Of a DNA stretch of 64,000 bases, positions 54,741 to 63,680 are shown in pieces. The stretch spans positions 102,064 through 166,063 of the forward strand of contig JAJRWT010000060.1 in the NCBI GenBank assembly GCA_024276675.1, given 5' to 3'. The position numbers were made by a program, and so were the translations under genes. The DNA comes from Myxococcota bacterium. Lineage in GTDB: Bacteria; Myxococcota_A; UBA796; JAFGLY01. The notes under the pieces were generated by a model. The model made no database searches, was not told where the DNA came from, and saw only the letters and a list, made by a program, of their open reading frames with translations. Every line of letters starts with the position of its first letter. Within the stretch, counting starts at the first letter, position 1.

Positions 54741-57692
54741 TCAGGGCTCACGTGTCCTGGGAGCAAGTACTTCACGTGGACGGGCACCATCGGCAGGCCC
54801 AACCACACCTTCTCTTTCCATGGTCTCTATTATTCGTGCTGCTCTGTTGTAGCCGATCTTGAGGTGACGCTGAATCATTGAAGTGCTGGCCTTGCCCACG
54901 TCGGTGACCAACTTGACCGCAATGTCGTAATAGTCATCGTATTCTTCCTGGAAGCCCAATCCAGAGGCATCATCGTCGACGACTTCAATATCAGCTTCAA
55001 AGACGGGCAGCCCCTGACTTCGCAGATAGTCAGTCACGCTTGAGAGTTCACGGTCCGAAACGAATGGTCCATGCACTCTTTCCAAAGCGCTAAGTGCAGG
55101 TGGCAGATAAAGCATGTCACCCTTACCAAGCAATGTTTCCGCTCCGTTCTGATCAAGGATGGTTCTTCCGTCCGTCTTTGAACGTACCTGGAAGGCGATC
55201 CTGGAAGGCATGTTTGCCTTGATGAGACCAGTGATCACATCTACACTGGGACGCTGGGTTGCGACTATGAGATGAATGCCAGCCGCCCGTGCTTTCTGCG
55301 CGAGGCGTACAATCGAGTCTTCCACTTCTTTTGCCACCTGCATCATCAGATCAGCCAACTCATCAATTACTATGACCAGGTAGGGCATAAGCCTGGGCCT
55401 TTCGGGTGGTGGCATCTGCCCTGGTGATGTCGAATCCAAAGCATCCGTGGTGTTTTCATTCCACAGAGCAATCTCCTTCTCGACTTTTTTGTTGTAGCCG
55501 ATGATGTTTCGTGCGCCCTTGCGTGCAAGCAGCCGATAGCGATGATCCATCTCCTGGCAGGCCCATCGAAGAGCCGCACTCGCCATTTTGACTTCTGTCA
55601 CCACGGGATGCAACAGGTGGGGGATATCTCGATAGAACTCGAACTCCAACATCTTGGGGTCCACAAGGATGAGCCTCAGCTCATCGGGAGTTCTCGCAAA
55701 CAGGAGCGACATCAACATGGAATTGATGCCCACGCTCTTTCCACTCCCGGTGGTACCACCCACCAGCAGGTGCGGCATCTTGGCAAGGTCCGCTACAATC
55801 GGCCGCCCCCCGACACTCTTGCCCAGAGCCAGCGGAAGTGCCATATCACCCTTGCGATAGACTTCTGATGCCAGGATATCCCTGATCCAGACGATCTGGC
55901 GACGTTTGTTGGGGATTTCAATGCCCACGACACCCCTTCCAGGGATGGGGGCCACGATCCTCACACGCATCGCGCGCATAGTCATGGCAATATCGTCCGA
56001 AAGCCCTGATATCCGCGACAGCTTTATTCCGGGATCCGGAAGGTATTCGAAAATGGTTATCACGGGACCGGGCCGGATCGCCTTGACCATGCCCTTTATC
56101 CCGAAAGAACGCAGTTTTCCCTCCAGGGCACGGGCCAGGGCTTCAAGTTTCGCCTTGTCCACAGACATGACATCGCGGTCATGCCTGTCAAGAAGAGCCA
56201 GAGACGGAAGCTCATATGTAGCTCCGGGATCTGTTGGCTCCACTACCCGGCCTTCGCCGGCTTCTCCGCCACTCACCAGACACCCCGGCTCCAGAGCTAT
56301 CGAACCTCCAGTCTCCCCGGGGGAAACCTCTTGACAACTGGCTTCGCCAGATCTTCCCGATGATTCCTCGACTATTCCACCGACCGAATCGGTCCCCGTG
56401 TTCGTGGATGGTGACTCCTCCAGAGCAGGCGGTCGTTGAAGCTTCGGGCCCGGGGGAGGGGGCGACCTCGTGGCTGAATCTTGTCCGCCCCCAACGGGTC
56501 TTCTCGGTGAGAAATCACTGAAGTCAAGAGCATCAGGCGCTGATTTCGCCGGTGGTTTTTCTTCTGTGGGTTCTCCTTCACCAACCAACGCTTGTTGGGA
56601 GACGTTCGCCATGGCAGCGGGCAACTCTTCTCCCTGCATTTTGAATGTCGCTGTTATCGCGCCCTCATCACTGACAATTGTGGGGGCCAATTCCACTTCC
56701 ACCAACTCACGCACTCCGAACTGGGTGGCTCTGACAGGTGAATCCACCACGTAGCGCGCATCGGAATCCAGGACTTTTGCTACAGGTTCATCCCCTTCGA
56801 CAACCGTTGACCCGCGACTGGCTACCATTGTTTCAGGCGGATGCTCCTCGATTGGATGGCTTTCAACAGCCCCCTCTTGATGTAGCCTGGATCCTGGTGA
56901 TTCCTTTCTGCTCCTGACAAGCCCTTGAGCGAGGCCACTCCACAACTTTCGCGAACCACCGATTATGAGATTCCCAATCCGCCTGGTTCCCGCTATCAAA
57001 ATACCTGGAAGCCGCTCCACCGATTTGAAGATGGCTTCAGCAAATCGCTGCCAGTCCATGTCCAGGACAAGCGTGACAACCACCGCGAACAACCCGAGCA
57101 CAAGAAGCCATGCACCCAGGAGCCCGATGGCTTCCTTCAACCAATCCGCCAGCACCATTCCGAAAAGTCCGCCGGCTGGAAAAGGCCTTTGTTGGTCCAC
57201 ACCCAAGCCCAGGTGCAGACCAATCGTGATCATGAGGACCATGAAGATGATCGCCCACCCGAACCTGCCACCTTTTCTCGCTCTTGCAGATAGTCGCATA
57301 ATAAAATGTGGAACAATCAGAGTGACCAACCAAGCCCCATAGCCCAGAAGTTGGAAGAACAGGTCTGCGAGCCACGCTCCGGTGCGTCCACACAAGTTGA
57401 TGATATCCTGGCTGCTGCTTGCCCTGGAAAAAGCGTCATCACCAGAATCGTATGAGAAAAGAGCGAGAGTCAGAAAACATCCAGTGAGCACGCCAAAGAT
57501 ATCGAAGACCTGCCAGAGTCTCTTCTTGCCAGACAGTATCTGCCACAGTGATGTCCCAGCGCCATGCCGAGTTTTTCCTTTTCGAGTCTTCCCACCACCA
57601 CTCAACTTTGCTTTTCCGGCTGTCTTTGATGTCTTTCGAGGGGGCACGCCAAAGCCTCCTTTCTTTGAAGCCAGCCCCTTCGAGAGTATCAT
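54741..57692 (-). CDS. ftsK: DNA translocase FtsK
   Basis: 983 aa. Four or five TM helices lie in residues about 60-235, followed by a long low-complexity, Pro/Glu/Ser-rich linker (about 260-510) that is often the most variable part. The RecA-like motor has Walker A GGTTGSGKSVGINSMLMSLL and Walker B LVIVIDELADLM, and the C-terminal gamma winged-helix (STSMIQRHLKIGYNRAARII) reads DNA polarity. It pumps DNA at the septum so that dif sites meet. The C-terminus ends near lolA, 54508-54740 being empty of genes. Confidence 0.95.
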   Translation of the reverse strand: MILSKGLASKKGGFGVPPRKTSKTAGKAKLSGGGKTRKGKTRHGAGTSLWQILSGKKRLWQVFDIFGVLTGCFLTLALFSYDSGDDAFSRASSSQDIINLCGRTGAWLADLFFQLLGYGAWLVTLIVPHFIMRLSARARKGGRFGWAIIFMVLMITIGLHLGLGVDQQRPFPAGGLFGMVLADWLKEAIGLLGAWLLVLGLFAVVVTLVLDMDWQRFAEAIFKSVERLPGILIAGTRRIGNLIIGGSRKLWSGLAQGLVRSRKESPGSRLHQEGAVESHPIEEHPPETMVASRGSTVVEGDEPVAKVLDSDARYVVDSPVRATQFGVRELVEVELAPTIVSDEGAITATFKMQGEELPAAMANVSQQALVGEGEPTEEKPPAKSAPDALDFSDFSPRRPVGGGQDSATRSPPPPGPKLQRPPALEESPSTNTGTDSVGGIVEESSGRSGEASCQEVSPGETGGSIALEPGCLVSGGEAGEGRVVEPTDPGATYELPSLALLDRHDRDVMSVDKAKLEALARALEGKLRSFGIKGMVKAIRPGPVITIFEYLPDPGIKLSRISGLSDDIAMTMRAMRVRIVAPIPGRGVVGIEIPNKRRQIVWIRDILASEVYRKGDMALPLALGKSVGGRPIVADLAKMPHLLVGGTTGSGKSVGINSMLMSLLFARTPDELRLILVDPKMLEFEFYRDIPHLLHPVVTEVKMASAALRWACQEMDHRYRLLARKGARNIIGYNKKVEKEIALWNENTTDALDSTSPGQMPPPERPRLMPYLVIVIDELADLMMQVAKEVEDSIVRLAQKARAAGIHLIVATQRPSVDVITGLIKANMPSRIAFQVRSKTDGRTILDQNGAETLLGKGDMLYLPPALSALERVHGPFVSDRELSSVTDYLRSQGLPVFEADIEVVDDDASGLGFQEEYDDYYDIAVKLVTDVGKASTSMIQRHLKIGYNRAARIIETMEREGVVGPADGARPREVLAPRTREP

Positions 57693-57887
57693 CTTCAGGT
57701 TGACGTGTCATCTGCCCGGGTAGAATCCATTTCATCCCCCCCAATGAGCTACACGCAATCGAGTTCTCACCGACAGCTTTCTGGTCAGCGCCCCACTCAC
57801 CGAAAAGCAGCAGGTCAAGATTGCCATCTGGTCATCTTGCCGGCGGGCCTCAGGAAGCCCTGAAAACAAAACTCAAGCCTGTGATAT

Positions 57888-59288
57888 TCAGTATACGAAA
57901 TCCAGACTGCCAAAAACTGTGATGTCGTCGTATTCGATCTCGGGATGGTTCCTGTCCGCGGATGCACGCTCATCCCAACTCACCCAGAGAGTTGTGCTCA
58001 TCCACGGTGCTACATCGTACGTTCCCTTCCCCATCAAGCGAATGACATCATCCTTCCTGTTGACTTCTCCGACGATGTTCTCCAGGCGAAACCCGCCTTC
58101 CGCGGTAAAAGCGAGTTTGTTCCCGATCTTTTGCTGGAAGCTGCCGTAAAAATAGTTATAGGCCACGTAGTTGGAAAAATATGAATCCTTGAAGTCTTTC
58201 TTGTACGCGATGGTGATCACCTGCCTGTCCGTCGGTGCCATCCGCATATTGATGTTTGCCAACAATCCCTGCGAAAAACTTGTGAGGTCTTGATCAAATC
58301 CCGTGGCCGAGGCGTCGGTTTCGTTTTCGGTGCTGCAGGTTTCGTCCAGATTCACGTTCTTGGAGCTGAGGTATTCCCCGACGCTGTTTTCGTTATACAC
58401 AGCTTGCCCGTATCCAAGGATCATGTTCATCGTGACCTTGTCGGTTACCTTGCCAGCAAGTCCCGCGTTGAACTTCCAATCGTAGCCATCTGGGATTGCG
58501 GTGTAGCAACCATATTCGTTGGTGTCTGCTTCGCTGCTGTCGCCACCCGCGGCAAGAGAGACTTCCGTAAGGTTATGGATCCAGTCGAAGACTTCAAAGG
58601 TACCGTCAACGATAATGGCAGTTCTGGGAAAGAAAGCCCACTTCGCTTCCAATCGCGGCCCGTAGGCATGCCGCTCGTTGAGATAGGAGTAAGAGATGAT
58701 CTCTTCGTCCAGGCTATCGCCCCCCACTGGGTTGATGTTCCAGTAGGTCCATCCACCACCAAGGTCGATGTTGAGAGCAGCACCTGGATGAACGGAAACC
58801 ATGCCTTCAATGTCGTTGAAGGTACGCTTGATATAGGCGTCTTCTGTTGTGTCGGAATCTGAGACCCTGGTCTGGATCCCGAATGATTCGCCCAGCTTGA
58901 GCCCTATCAAGGCCTTCGGGAACAAGTCCAGATCAAAAGAGATGTCGGGATCTGCCCAGCGATTCAAGTTTGGGAAGCCGAAATAGACCTGGCTGGTAAG
59001 GCCCGCGCCAAGCTTCATCTTGACATTGGCTCCATCCAGACCAATGGCGATGTCGGGATTGATCTTGATTCCGAAAGCAGATGTCGGGTCAATCTCTGCC
59101 AAGTAGATGTTCGTATGGTACTCTCCGCCAACAGTGAATGTTGGCGTAATCTGCGCATCGCCCACGCGAATGTGATCACCGGGCTGCGCATAACCTGCTG
59201 ACGCGCAGACCATACATGCCAGTATTGCAATGCTTCGGATTACTCGTGGAACCACTCGGCTTCTGCTGACCATTCCTACATGCCCCAT
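57888..59288 (-). CDS. Outer-membrane beta-barrel protein
   Basis: 466 aa with a signal peptide ending near AGYAQ. Alternating hydrophobic strands, ending with FGSLDFVY (aromatic C-terminus), and a fold close to the outer membrane beta-barrel (BBP2-like) proteins. No enzymatic motif. It is next to the FHA/TonB motor cluster but separated by 372 bp, so a shared role is only possible. The first ATG (59288) has an AGG-type site and is preferred. Confidence 0.75.
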   Translation of the reverse strand: MGHVGMVSRSRVVPRVIRSIAILACMVCASAGYAQPGDHIRVGDAQITPTFTVGGEYHTNIYLAEIDPTSAFGIKINPDIAIGLDGANVKMKLGAGLTSQVYFGFPNLNRWADPDISFDLDLFPKALIGLKLGESFGIQTRVSDSDTTEDAYIKRTFNDIEGMVSVHPGAALNIDLGGGWTYWNINPVGGDSLDEEIISYSYLNERHAYGPRLEAKWAFFPRTAIIVDGTFEVFDWIHNLTEVSLAAGGDSSEADTNEYGCYTAIPDGYDWKFNAGLAGKVTDKVTMNMILGYGQAVYNENSVGEYLSSKNVNLDETCSTENETDASATGFDQDLTSFSQGLLANINMRMAPTDRQVITIAYKKDFKDSYFSNYVAYNYFYGSFQQKIGNKLAFTAEGGFRLENIVGEVNRKDDVIRLMGKGTYDVAPWMSTTLWVSWDERASADRNHPEIEYDDITVFGSLDFVY

Positions 59289-59660
59289 GGCTACCTGCTA
59301 TTCGACCGCAAACACGGACCAGCATACGGCACACAATGAAATTTTTTATACACCACCTGCACTGTCCTTGGCCAGCAATAGCCGACCCTTTTTCTTTTTT
59401 TCTTGGTCCTATGTTCACAGCCCATGACACGAAAGCACATAAAAAAATGCAAAACCGCAATTGGTAACGCCACAATTCGACTGTTCAAGCTACTGGATGT
59501 GCTCTTTTTCCAAAAACTTGCTCACTCGATGATGATTGCAGGCCAATCGGCTTCTTCCAGGCATTCTACCTATCACCCGCGCCTGCAATTCTGGCAAGGG
59601 TCTTACTCGAATATGCGATCATTCCAAGAGCGCCTGAAATCATAGGCTGGAAAATGCCAC
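59289..59660. other. Intergenic region between the barrel gene and the motor cluster
   Basis: No gene seen. AT-rich patches include a minus-strand TATAAA (about 59351-59356) that could be the -10 of the barrel gene, without a good -35. No terminator for the FHA/TonB gene was recognised. Confidence 0.4.
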
Positions 59661-61046
59661 CTAGCCCGGCGCAAGAATGAATGGGAAGACCACATCCATT
59701 TCCAGCTCTTCCGGAAACTTCCAACTTCTCACTTTCCTCACGATGCATTGACCCAGTGCATCGTCTCCCGTGGTGTTGCCTTCCAGAGCTACACTCGTGG
59801 CTCTCCCCCCGGCAATGGTCCAACTGACTTCTACCCGACCGCTCAGACTTGGATTGCTCTTCAGTTGTAGTTCGTAGCAGGACCTGATGTGCCCGTAGTA
59901 CCTGCCTACGGCAGCTTTAACCTTGCCGGGGTCGCCTCCGAAGGCGTCTACGGTTCCTGACACAACTTTTCCCTTCACATTGGTGCTGGGGCCACTGCCA
60001 ACCTTGGCGCTGCCTCCGTCTGCCCTGGCCAGATCACCAATCGAGGCATCTTCCCTGCCCGTACCTTCTCCGGAGCCGCCTTTGATGGCCATAGCATCGC
60101 TGCTCCCCACCTCAACGCCTGAGACACCGGCCAGGGCGCGGTCCAGATCTTTGACTACGCCGTCATCTTCAGCGAACAGATCCTCGGTCAATTGCCCAGA
60201 ACTGGATTCCCCCCTCGTTCCAATCATCTTGAGCAAGAGGGAGTTTTCGATCACTTGCTTTTCCATCTCCTGCCGTCTTGCGGCTTCTTCGGCGGCCAAC
60301 TCTTCTGCTGTCTTTGGCTTCTGTTCCTTCTTCTCTTTTGCCTGTTCCTGCCCCTGTGCTTCTTCTTCCTTTTCCTTGGCGATGCGCTTTTTTTCTGCGT
60401 CCAGCGCGTCCTGCTCGATGTCTGCCAGGTCTTCTTCCTGGGCGTCGTTCTTTGGCTGCTCGATCACCAACTGAACGAACCGATCCGGGATGGTGTCAAA
60501 CGTGACCAACTCCTGTGCTTCGACGTTCATCGTGTAGATCAGGAATATCGCCCCCAGCAGGGTAAACAACCCAAGAAATCCGACAAAGACGGGATCGTCT
60601 TCGTCCAGCAACTTGGGCTTGAAATCGGTCCTGGTTACGGGGTGAAGAGGTTCCGGCGGTGCTGGCACGAACTGGAAAAGCACAGTGAGATTGTCGATTG
60701 TGATCTTGCCACGATCTCTTTCACTGAGGGGCAGCATCCACACATCACCCCTTCTTGTGGCTTCTCCACGCTTCCTGAGCTGCTCCAGGTTGTGTACGCC
60801 ATCCCGGCAAGCGATCTTTCCAGACATCGCGTCCAGGAAGCAAAGTGAATAGTGCTTTTGCCCTTTGGCTGAAAACAGAGGGAACTTCTTTGGAATTCTC
60901 TTCAGGGAATAGTTGAAAGTGGCCTTGTGCGAAGATCCTATTGTGACGTTGCCGCCGGGACGGATTCTTTTTTCCTGGACGATCTTTCCATCTTGGATGA
61001 TTCCAATCCGTAGAACCTTTGTATGTGGTTGCACCTTTGCTACCAT
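59661..61046 (-). CDS. FHA-like/TonB-like (AgmX/PglI, GltG-type) motor partner
   Basis: 461 aa. An FHA-like beta-sandwich in residues about 10-125 (RPGGNVTIGSSHKATFNYSL), one TM (VGFLGLFTLLGAIFLIYTM), a long charged coiled-coil (about 200-270, KKRIAKEKEEEAQGQEQAKE), and a C-terminal TonB/AgmX-PglI domain (VGRYYGHIRSCYELQLKSNP ... VEVSWTIAGG ... CIVRKVRSWKFPE). This layout matches GltG/GltJ of the Myxococcus gliding complex. It sits downstream of two TolR-like and one TolQ-like gene, so it probably transmits ion-driven force through the periplasm. Confidence 0.82.
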   Translation of the reverse strand: MVAKVQPHTKVLRIGIIQDGKIVQEKRIRPGGNVTIGSSHKATFNYSLKRIPKKFPLFSAKGQKHYSLCFLDAMSGKIACRDGVHNLEQLRKRGEATRRGDVWMLPLSERDRGKITIDNLTVLFQFVPAPPEPLHPVTRTDFKPKLLDEDDPVFVGFLGLFTLLGAIFLIYTMNVEAQELVTFDTIPDRFVQLVIEQPKNDAQEEDLADIEQDALDAEKKRIAKEKEEEAQGQEQAKEKKEQKPKTAEELAAEEAARRQEMEKQVIENSLLLKMIGTRGESSSGQLTEDLFAEDDGVVKDLDRALAGVSGVEVGSSDAMAIKGGSGEGTGREDASIGDLARADGGSAKVGSGPSTNVKGKVVSGTVDAFGGDPGKVKAAVGRYYGHIRSCYELQLKSNPSLSGRVEVSWTIAGGRATSVALEGNTTGDDALGQCIVRKVRSWKFPEELEMDVVFPFILAPG

Positions 61047-61268
61047 CGATCACTCACCCGCCTGCGCCAGTTTCCAGTGCACAACAGCCTGCCAGCTCTC
61101 GCAAGTACCGCCAATGTGTTCTGCCGACTTCTGTAGCACCTGTCTCTCTCTTTCATGAGTCTATACTTCTATCCCAGCCTGGCACCTTCCTCATGTTGTT
61201 CTCGGTTTTCTCTTCGGCAGCGGGGTTCTGACAGTAACCCCGAGGGAAGGGGAATGACGTCAGGAAAA

Positions 61269-61883
61269 CTAATCCCCAGTTTTATAAACCACGAATCGAA
61301 ATTCAGAAAACTGGGCCTGCCCAGCAGTATACATTACTTCCCGAAGTACGGAGAAGGGTAGCTTCTTGTCGCACTGCAACAACATCTGGCCCTTGAAGTC
61401 ATGCTCAGTATTCTGCGTCAGTTCACTTAGCTGCTTTGCATCTTCAGCCTTCTCAAGAAGCCTGTCATACAACCTTGTAATGAGCTGGCCCTTCTTTTCA
61501 TCTTCAGGTACGGCAAGGATTTCCTGACCAGGATTTTCTTCATCAGGTACCTTTGTCAGTCTCAGAATCTCCAATCCATCCACGACGATGTTGCTCTTTG
61601 TGATGACCAAGTTCACCGCAACTCCTGGCGGCTTTTCCGCAGTCGAGGTGGGCAGCGCCAGTTCATCGGACGCGGCAACGGAGATATCCGTGGTGGAATA
61701 CGACTTGAGCAGGAAAACAAGGATTATTACCATCATATCCATCATGGAAGTGATGGAGAGTTCTCCTTCGATTTCAAGTCTTCTCTTGGCTTTTGTCAAC
61801 GGCATCGGATCGCTATCCTCGGAGATGGTCTCGTAGATTGGAGTTGCACCGGAAGTGAGAATGCGCCCGCTACTGGGCGCCAC
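61269..61883 (-). CDS. ExbD/TolR-like stator subunit 2 (with TM Asp)
   Basis: About 178-204 aa; the internal ATG 61805 gives the usual TolR start (MPLTKAKRRLEIEGELSITS), while the GTG at 61883 overlaps the upstream gene by 14 bp. One TM with the functional Asp at 49 (longer numbering) in SMMDMMVIILVFLLKS, then a periplasmic peptidoglycan-binding-type domain ending SEFRFVVYKTGD. Together with the other TolR-like and the TolQ-like protein it would make the proton-driven stator. Confidence 0.88.
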   Translation of the reverse strand: MAPSSGRILTSGATPIYETISEDSDPMPLTKAKRRLEIEGELSITSMMDMMVIILVFLLKSYSTTDISVAASDELALPTSTAEKPPGVAVNLVITKSNIVVDGLEILRLTKVPDEENPGQEILAVPEDEKKGQLITRLYDRLLEKAEDAKQLSELTQNTEHDFKGQMLLQCDKKLPFSVLREVMYTAGQAQFSEFRFVVYKTGD

Positions 61884-62433
61884 CTGCTATCACCACGTAG
61901 GGGAACAACAGCCTTGGCTCGCCGTCCTTGTCCCTGGTTTCGCGGTCTTCCCGCGTGTAGTCCATTACCTTGACGATCAACTCGTAGGAAATACGGGACT
62001 CTGGAACCAGGATTACGTTTTCATCGTCTGGGTATTCATCCTTGATGAGATCCAGCAAACGGGTCAATTCAGCGAAATCGTATGAATCGATGTCCGCACA
62101 CGGGGTTACCTTGCACGGAATGGTCGGTCCCTTGTCAGCTTCTTCCTCTTCACCTTCAGTGGCAGCACCCTCGGGATTGAGTACATGATCTGCACCAGCG
62201 ATGGTGAGGCCCTCGTCAGTGATATGTACCGAGAGCACGAGAGGCGGTTTTTCGTTGGGATCCAGCTCTTCTACTTCGGGCTTCCCGATTGCCGGCAAAG
62301 TTGAGTCGATTACGGCAAGATGCACGAACTCAGCCGCCATCAGCAGAAACGGGATGAGAATGGTGACGAGGTTCATGACCGGTACAAGGTTCAACTCGGT
62401 CACCTGAAAACTTTTTCTCCTCTCTACGGCCAC
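61870..62433 (-). CDS. ExbD/TolR-like stator subunit 1 (Asp replaced by Asn)
   Basis: 187 aa with a typical TolR N-terminus (ERRKSFQVTELNLVPVMNLV), one TM and a periplasmic domain with an acidic loop (TEGEEEEADKGP). The proton-carrying Asp of the TM (TolR Asp23, ExbD Asp25) is replaced by Asn21 in VPVMNLVTILIPF. It therefore probably cannot carry protons alone and depends on the second TolR-like protein, whose Asp is intact. Confidence 0.87.
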   Translation of the reverse strand: MAVERRKSFQVTELNLVPVMNLVTILIPFLLMAAEFVHLAVIDSTLPAIGKPEVEELDPNEKPPLVLSVHITDEGLTIAGADHVLNPEGAATEGEEEEADKGPTIPCKVTPCADIDSYDFAELTRLLDLIKDEYPDDENVILVPESRISYELIVKVMDYTREDRETRDKDGEPRLLFPYVVIAGGAQ

Positions 62434-62462
62434 TTGGAGCCTCCAAAGGAAGGAGTTCAGAA

Positions 62463-62497
62463 GAAAAAAGGCGGGTAGTCCGTTACCGGTCTACCCG
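62463..62497 (-). terminator. Intercistronic hairpin between tolQ-like and tolR-like genes
   Basis: Reading on the minus strand: GCGGGTAG, a loop, CTACCCGC, then CTTTTTTC. Classic intrinsic-terminator geometry inside the operon, 10 nt after the TolQ stop. It could reduce downstream transcription so that TolQ exceeds TolR, as the 5:2 stator stoichiometry requires, or protect the upstream RNA. Confidence 0.7.
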
Positions 62498-62507
62498 CGA
62501 CATTGCC

Positions 62508-63167
62508 CTATGCCGGAGCAACTCCATCTTCTTTCAATGACCCACGACGACGCGCACTCAAGAGGTTTACGGTCTTCAGCGCATAGAGATCGATATCGTT
62601 CATGAGCTTGGTGGTCTGGTTCGCCACGATGCTGTGCAGAATCAGCGTTGGAATAGCAATGGTCAGACCGGCTGCCGTAGTGAACATGGCTACGGAGATA
62701 CCACTGGCCAACATGGTCTGCTTCATTTCGGCAGATGCGTGGGCCACGGCCTCGAATGCCATGATCAGCCCCTGGATGGTACCCAGCAGACCGGTGAGAG
62801 TCGCTACGTTGGCGAGCATCGGCAGATAGCTGGTACGCTTGGCAAGTTGGGGGAAGACTTCGAGAACCGATTCGTCTACTGCATTCTGAATCTCGGTGTC
62901 ACCACGATTGGCACGAGTCAGGCCAGCCTTGAGAACCCTTGGAAGGGCAGCGTTGGGCTCAGCGTTGCAGAGCTTGATGGCACGATCAATATTGTTGGCC
63001 ATTATCAGCTTCTGGACCTGCGCCATGAACGCTGTGCCGTTGATGTTGGCACGGAAGAGAATGTAGTAGATGCGTTCTGCGGCTATGGCCAGAGAAAAGA
63101 TGGCCACACCCAGAATCGGGTACATGAAAGTCCCGCCCTTGTGCATCGCGTTCACAAAGAAATTCAT
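62508..63167 (-). CDS. MotA/TolQ/ExbB-family proton channel protein
   Basis: 219 aa with three TM helices. It has the family-typical block LPMLANVATLTGLLGTIQGL, then AFEAVAHAS and ISVAMFTTAAGLTIAIPTLI. Its product should assemble as a pentamer around a TolR-like dimer. AGGAGG sits 5 nt before ATG. Upstream and downstream hairpins frame the gene. Confidence 0.92.
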   Translation of the reverse strand: MNFFVNAMHKGGTFMYPILGVAIFSLAIAAERIYYILFRANINGTAFMAQVQKLIMANNIDRAIKLCNAEPNAALPRVLKAGLTRANRGDTEIQNAVDESVLEVFPQLAKRTSYLPMLANVATLTGLLGTIQGLIMAFEAVAHASAEMKQTMLASGISVAMFTTAAGLTIAIPTLILHSIVANQTTKLMNDIDLYALKTVNLLSARRRGSLKEDGVAPA

Positions 63168-63205
63168 CCGAAAACCTCCTGTGAGGACGGCTACTGGGGA
63201 TTGGT

Positions 63206-63235
63206 GAAAAGACCGGCGAAATGTGAGACGCCGGT
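63206..63235 (-). terminator. Hairpin with T run upstream of the tolQ-like gene
   Basis: On the minus strand ACCGGCG (63235-63229), loop, CGCCGGT (63218-63212), then CTTTTC. It ends transcription from the small-protein region or attenuates it, so tolQ may be made from its own promoter in 63168-63205. Confidence 0.5.
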
Positions 63236-63384
63236 TTGGCCAGATTCCTCTGGTATTGAAAAACCTGACTGAACCCGGTGACTTTACCGGAAGAGTATCT
63301 ACTTGTCACGTAGGCCCTGTCATTAACATGTCAGAGCTTGAAAAAAAAGAACTTGGGCCAGCCGTCCAGCCACATGGCGATGGT

Positions 63385-63624
63385 CTACAAAGGGCTGTGC
63401 TCCACAGATTGGACGATCCTGGGCAAGAAGGACTCATCAAGCTCCAGGGAATAACTGCTATTCAAGTTTTGCCGCGTGATGATCATCATGACTTCTGGTT
63501 TGGGCACCTTGCCGGTGATGATCTCTTCTTCAAAGCGAATGGTATTCTTGGACTGTGCCAGGGCATGGCCCGACCAGGCAACAGCAAGTAGTGACAGAGT
63601 GATTACGCGACCTGAATACCTCAT
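63385..63624 (-). CDS. Small exported protein of the motor cluster
   Basis: 79 aa with a signal peptide (VITLSLLAVAWSGHALAQ) and a short conserved-looking C-terminus (PEVMMIITRQNLNSSYSLEL then DESFLPRIVQSVEHSPL). It resembles short periplasmic proteins seen beside AgmX/TolQR-type clusters in Myxococcota-like genomes. Function unknown. GGAAG lies a few bases ahead of the ATG. Confidence 0.6.
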   Translation of the reverse strand: MRYSGRVITLSLLAVAWSGHALAQSKNTIRFEEEIITGKVPKPEVMMIITRQNLNSSYSLELDESFLPRIVQSVEHSPL

Positions 63625-63680
63625 GCCGACCTTCTTCCCTTTCCAACTGGTTGACTATCATGTTCGGGGAAATCGGTCAC

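Noticed and set aside
61215..61245. Hairpin GGGGTT/AACCCC between the FHA/TonB and TolR-like genes
   Set aside because: Short stem without a T run on either strand; not called a terminator.
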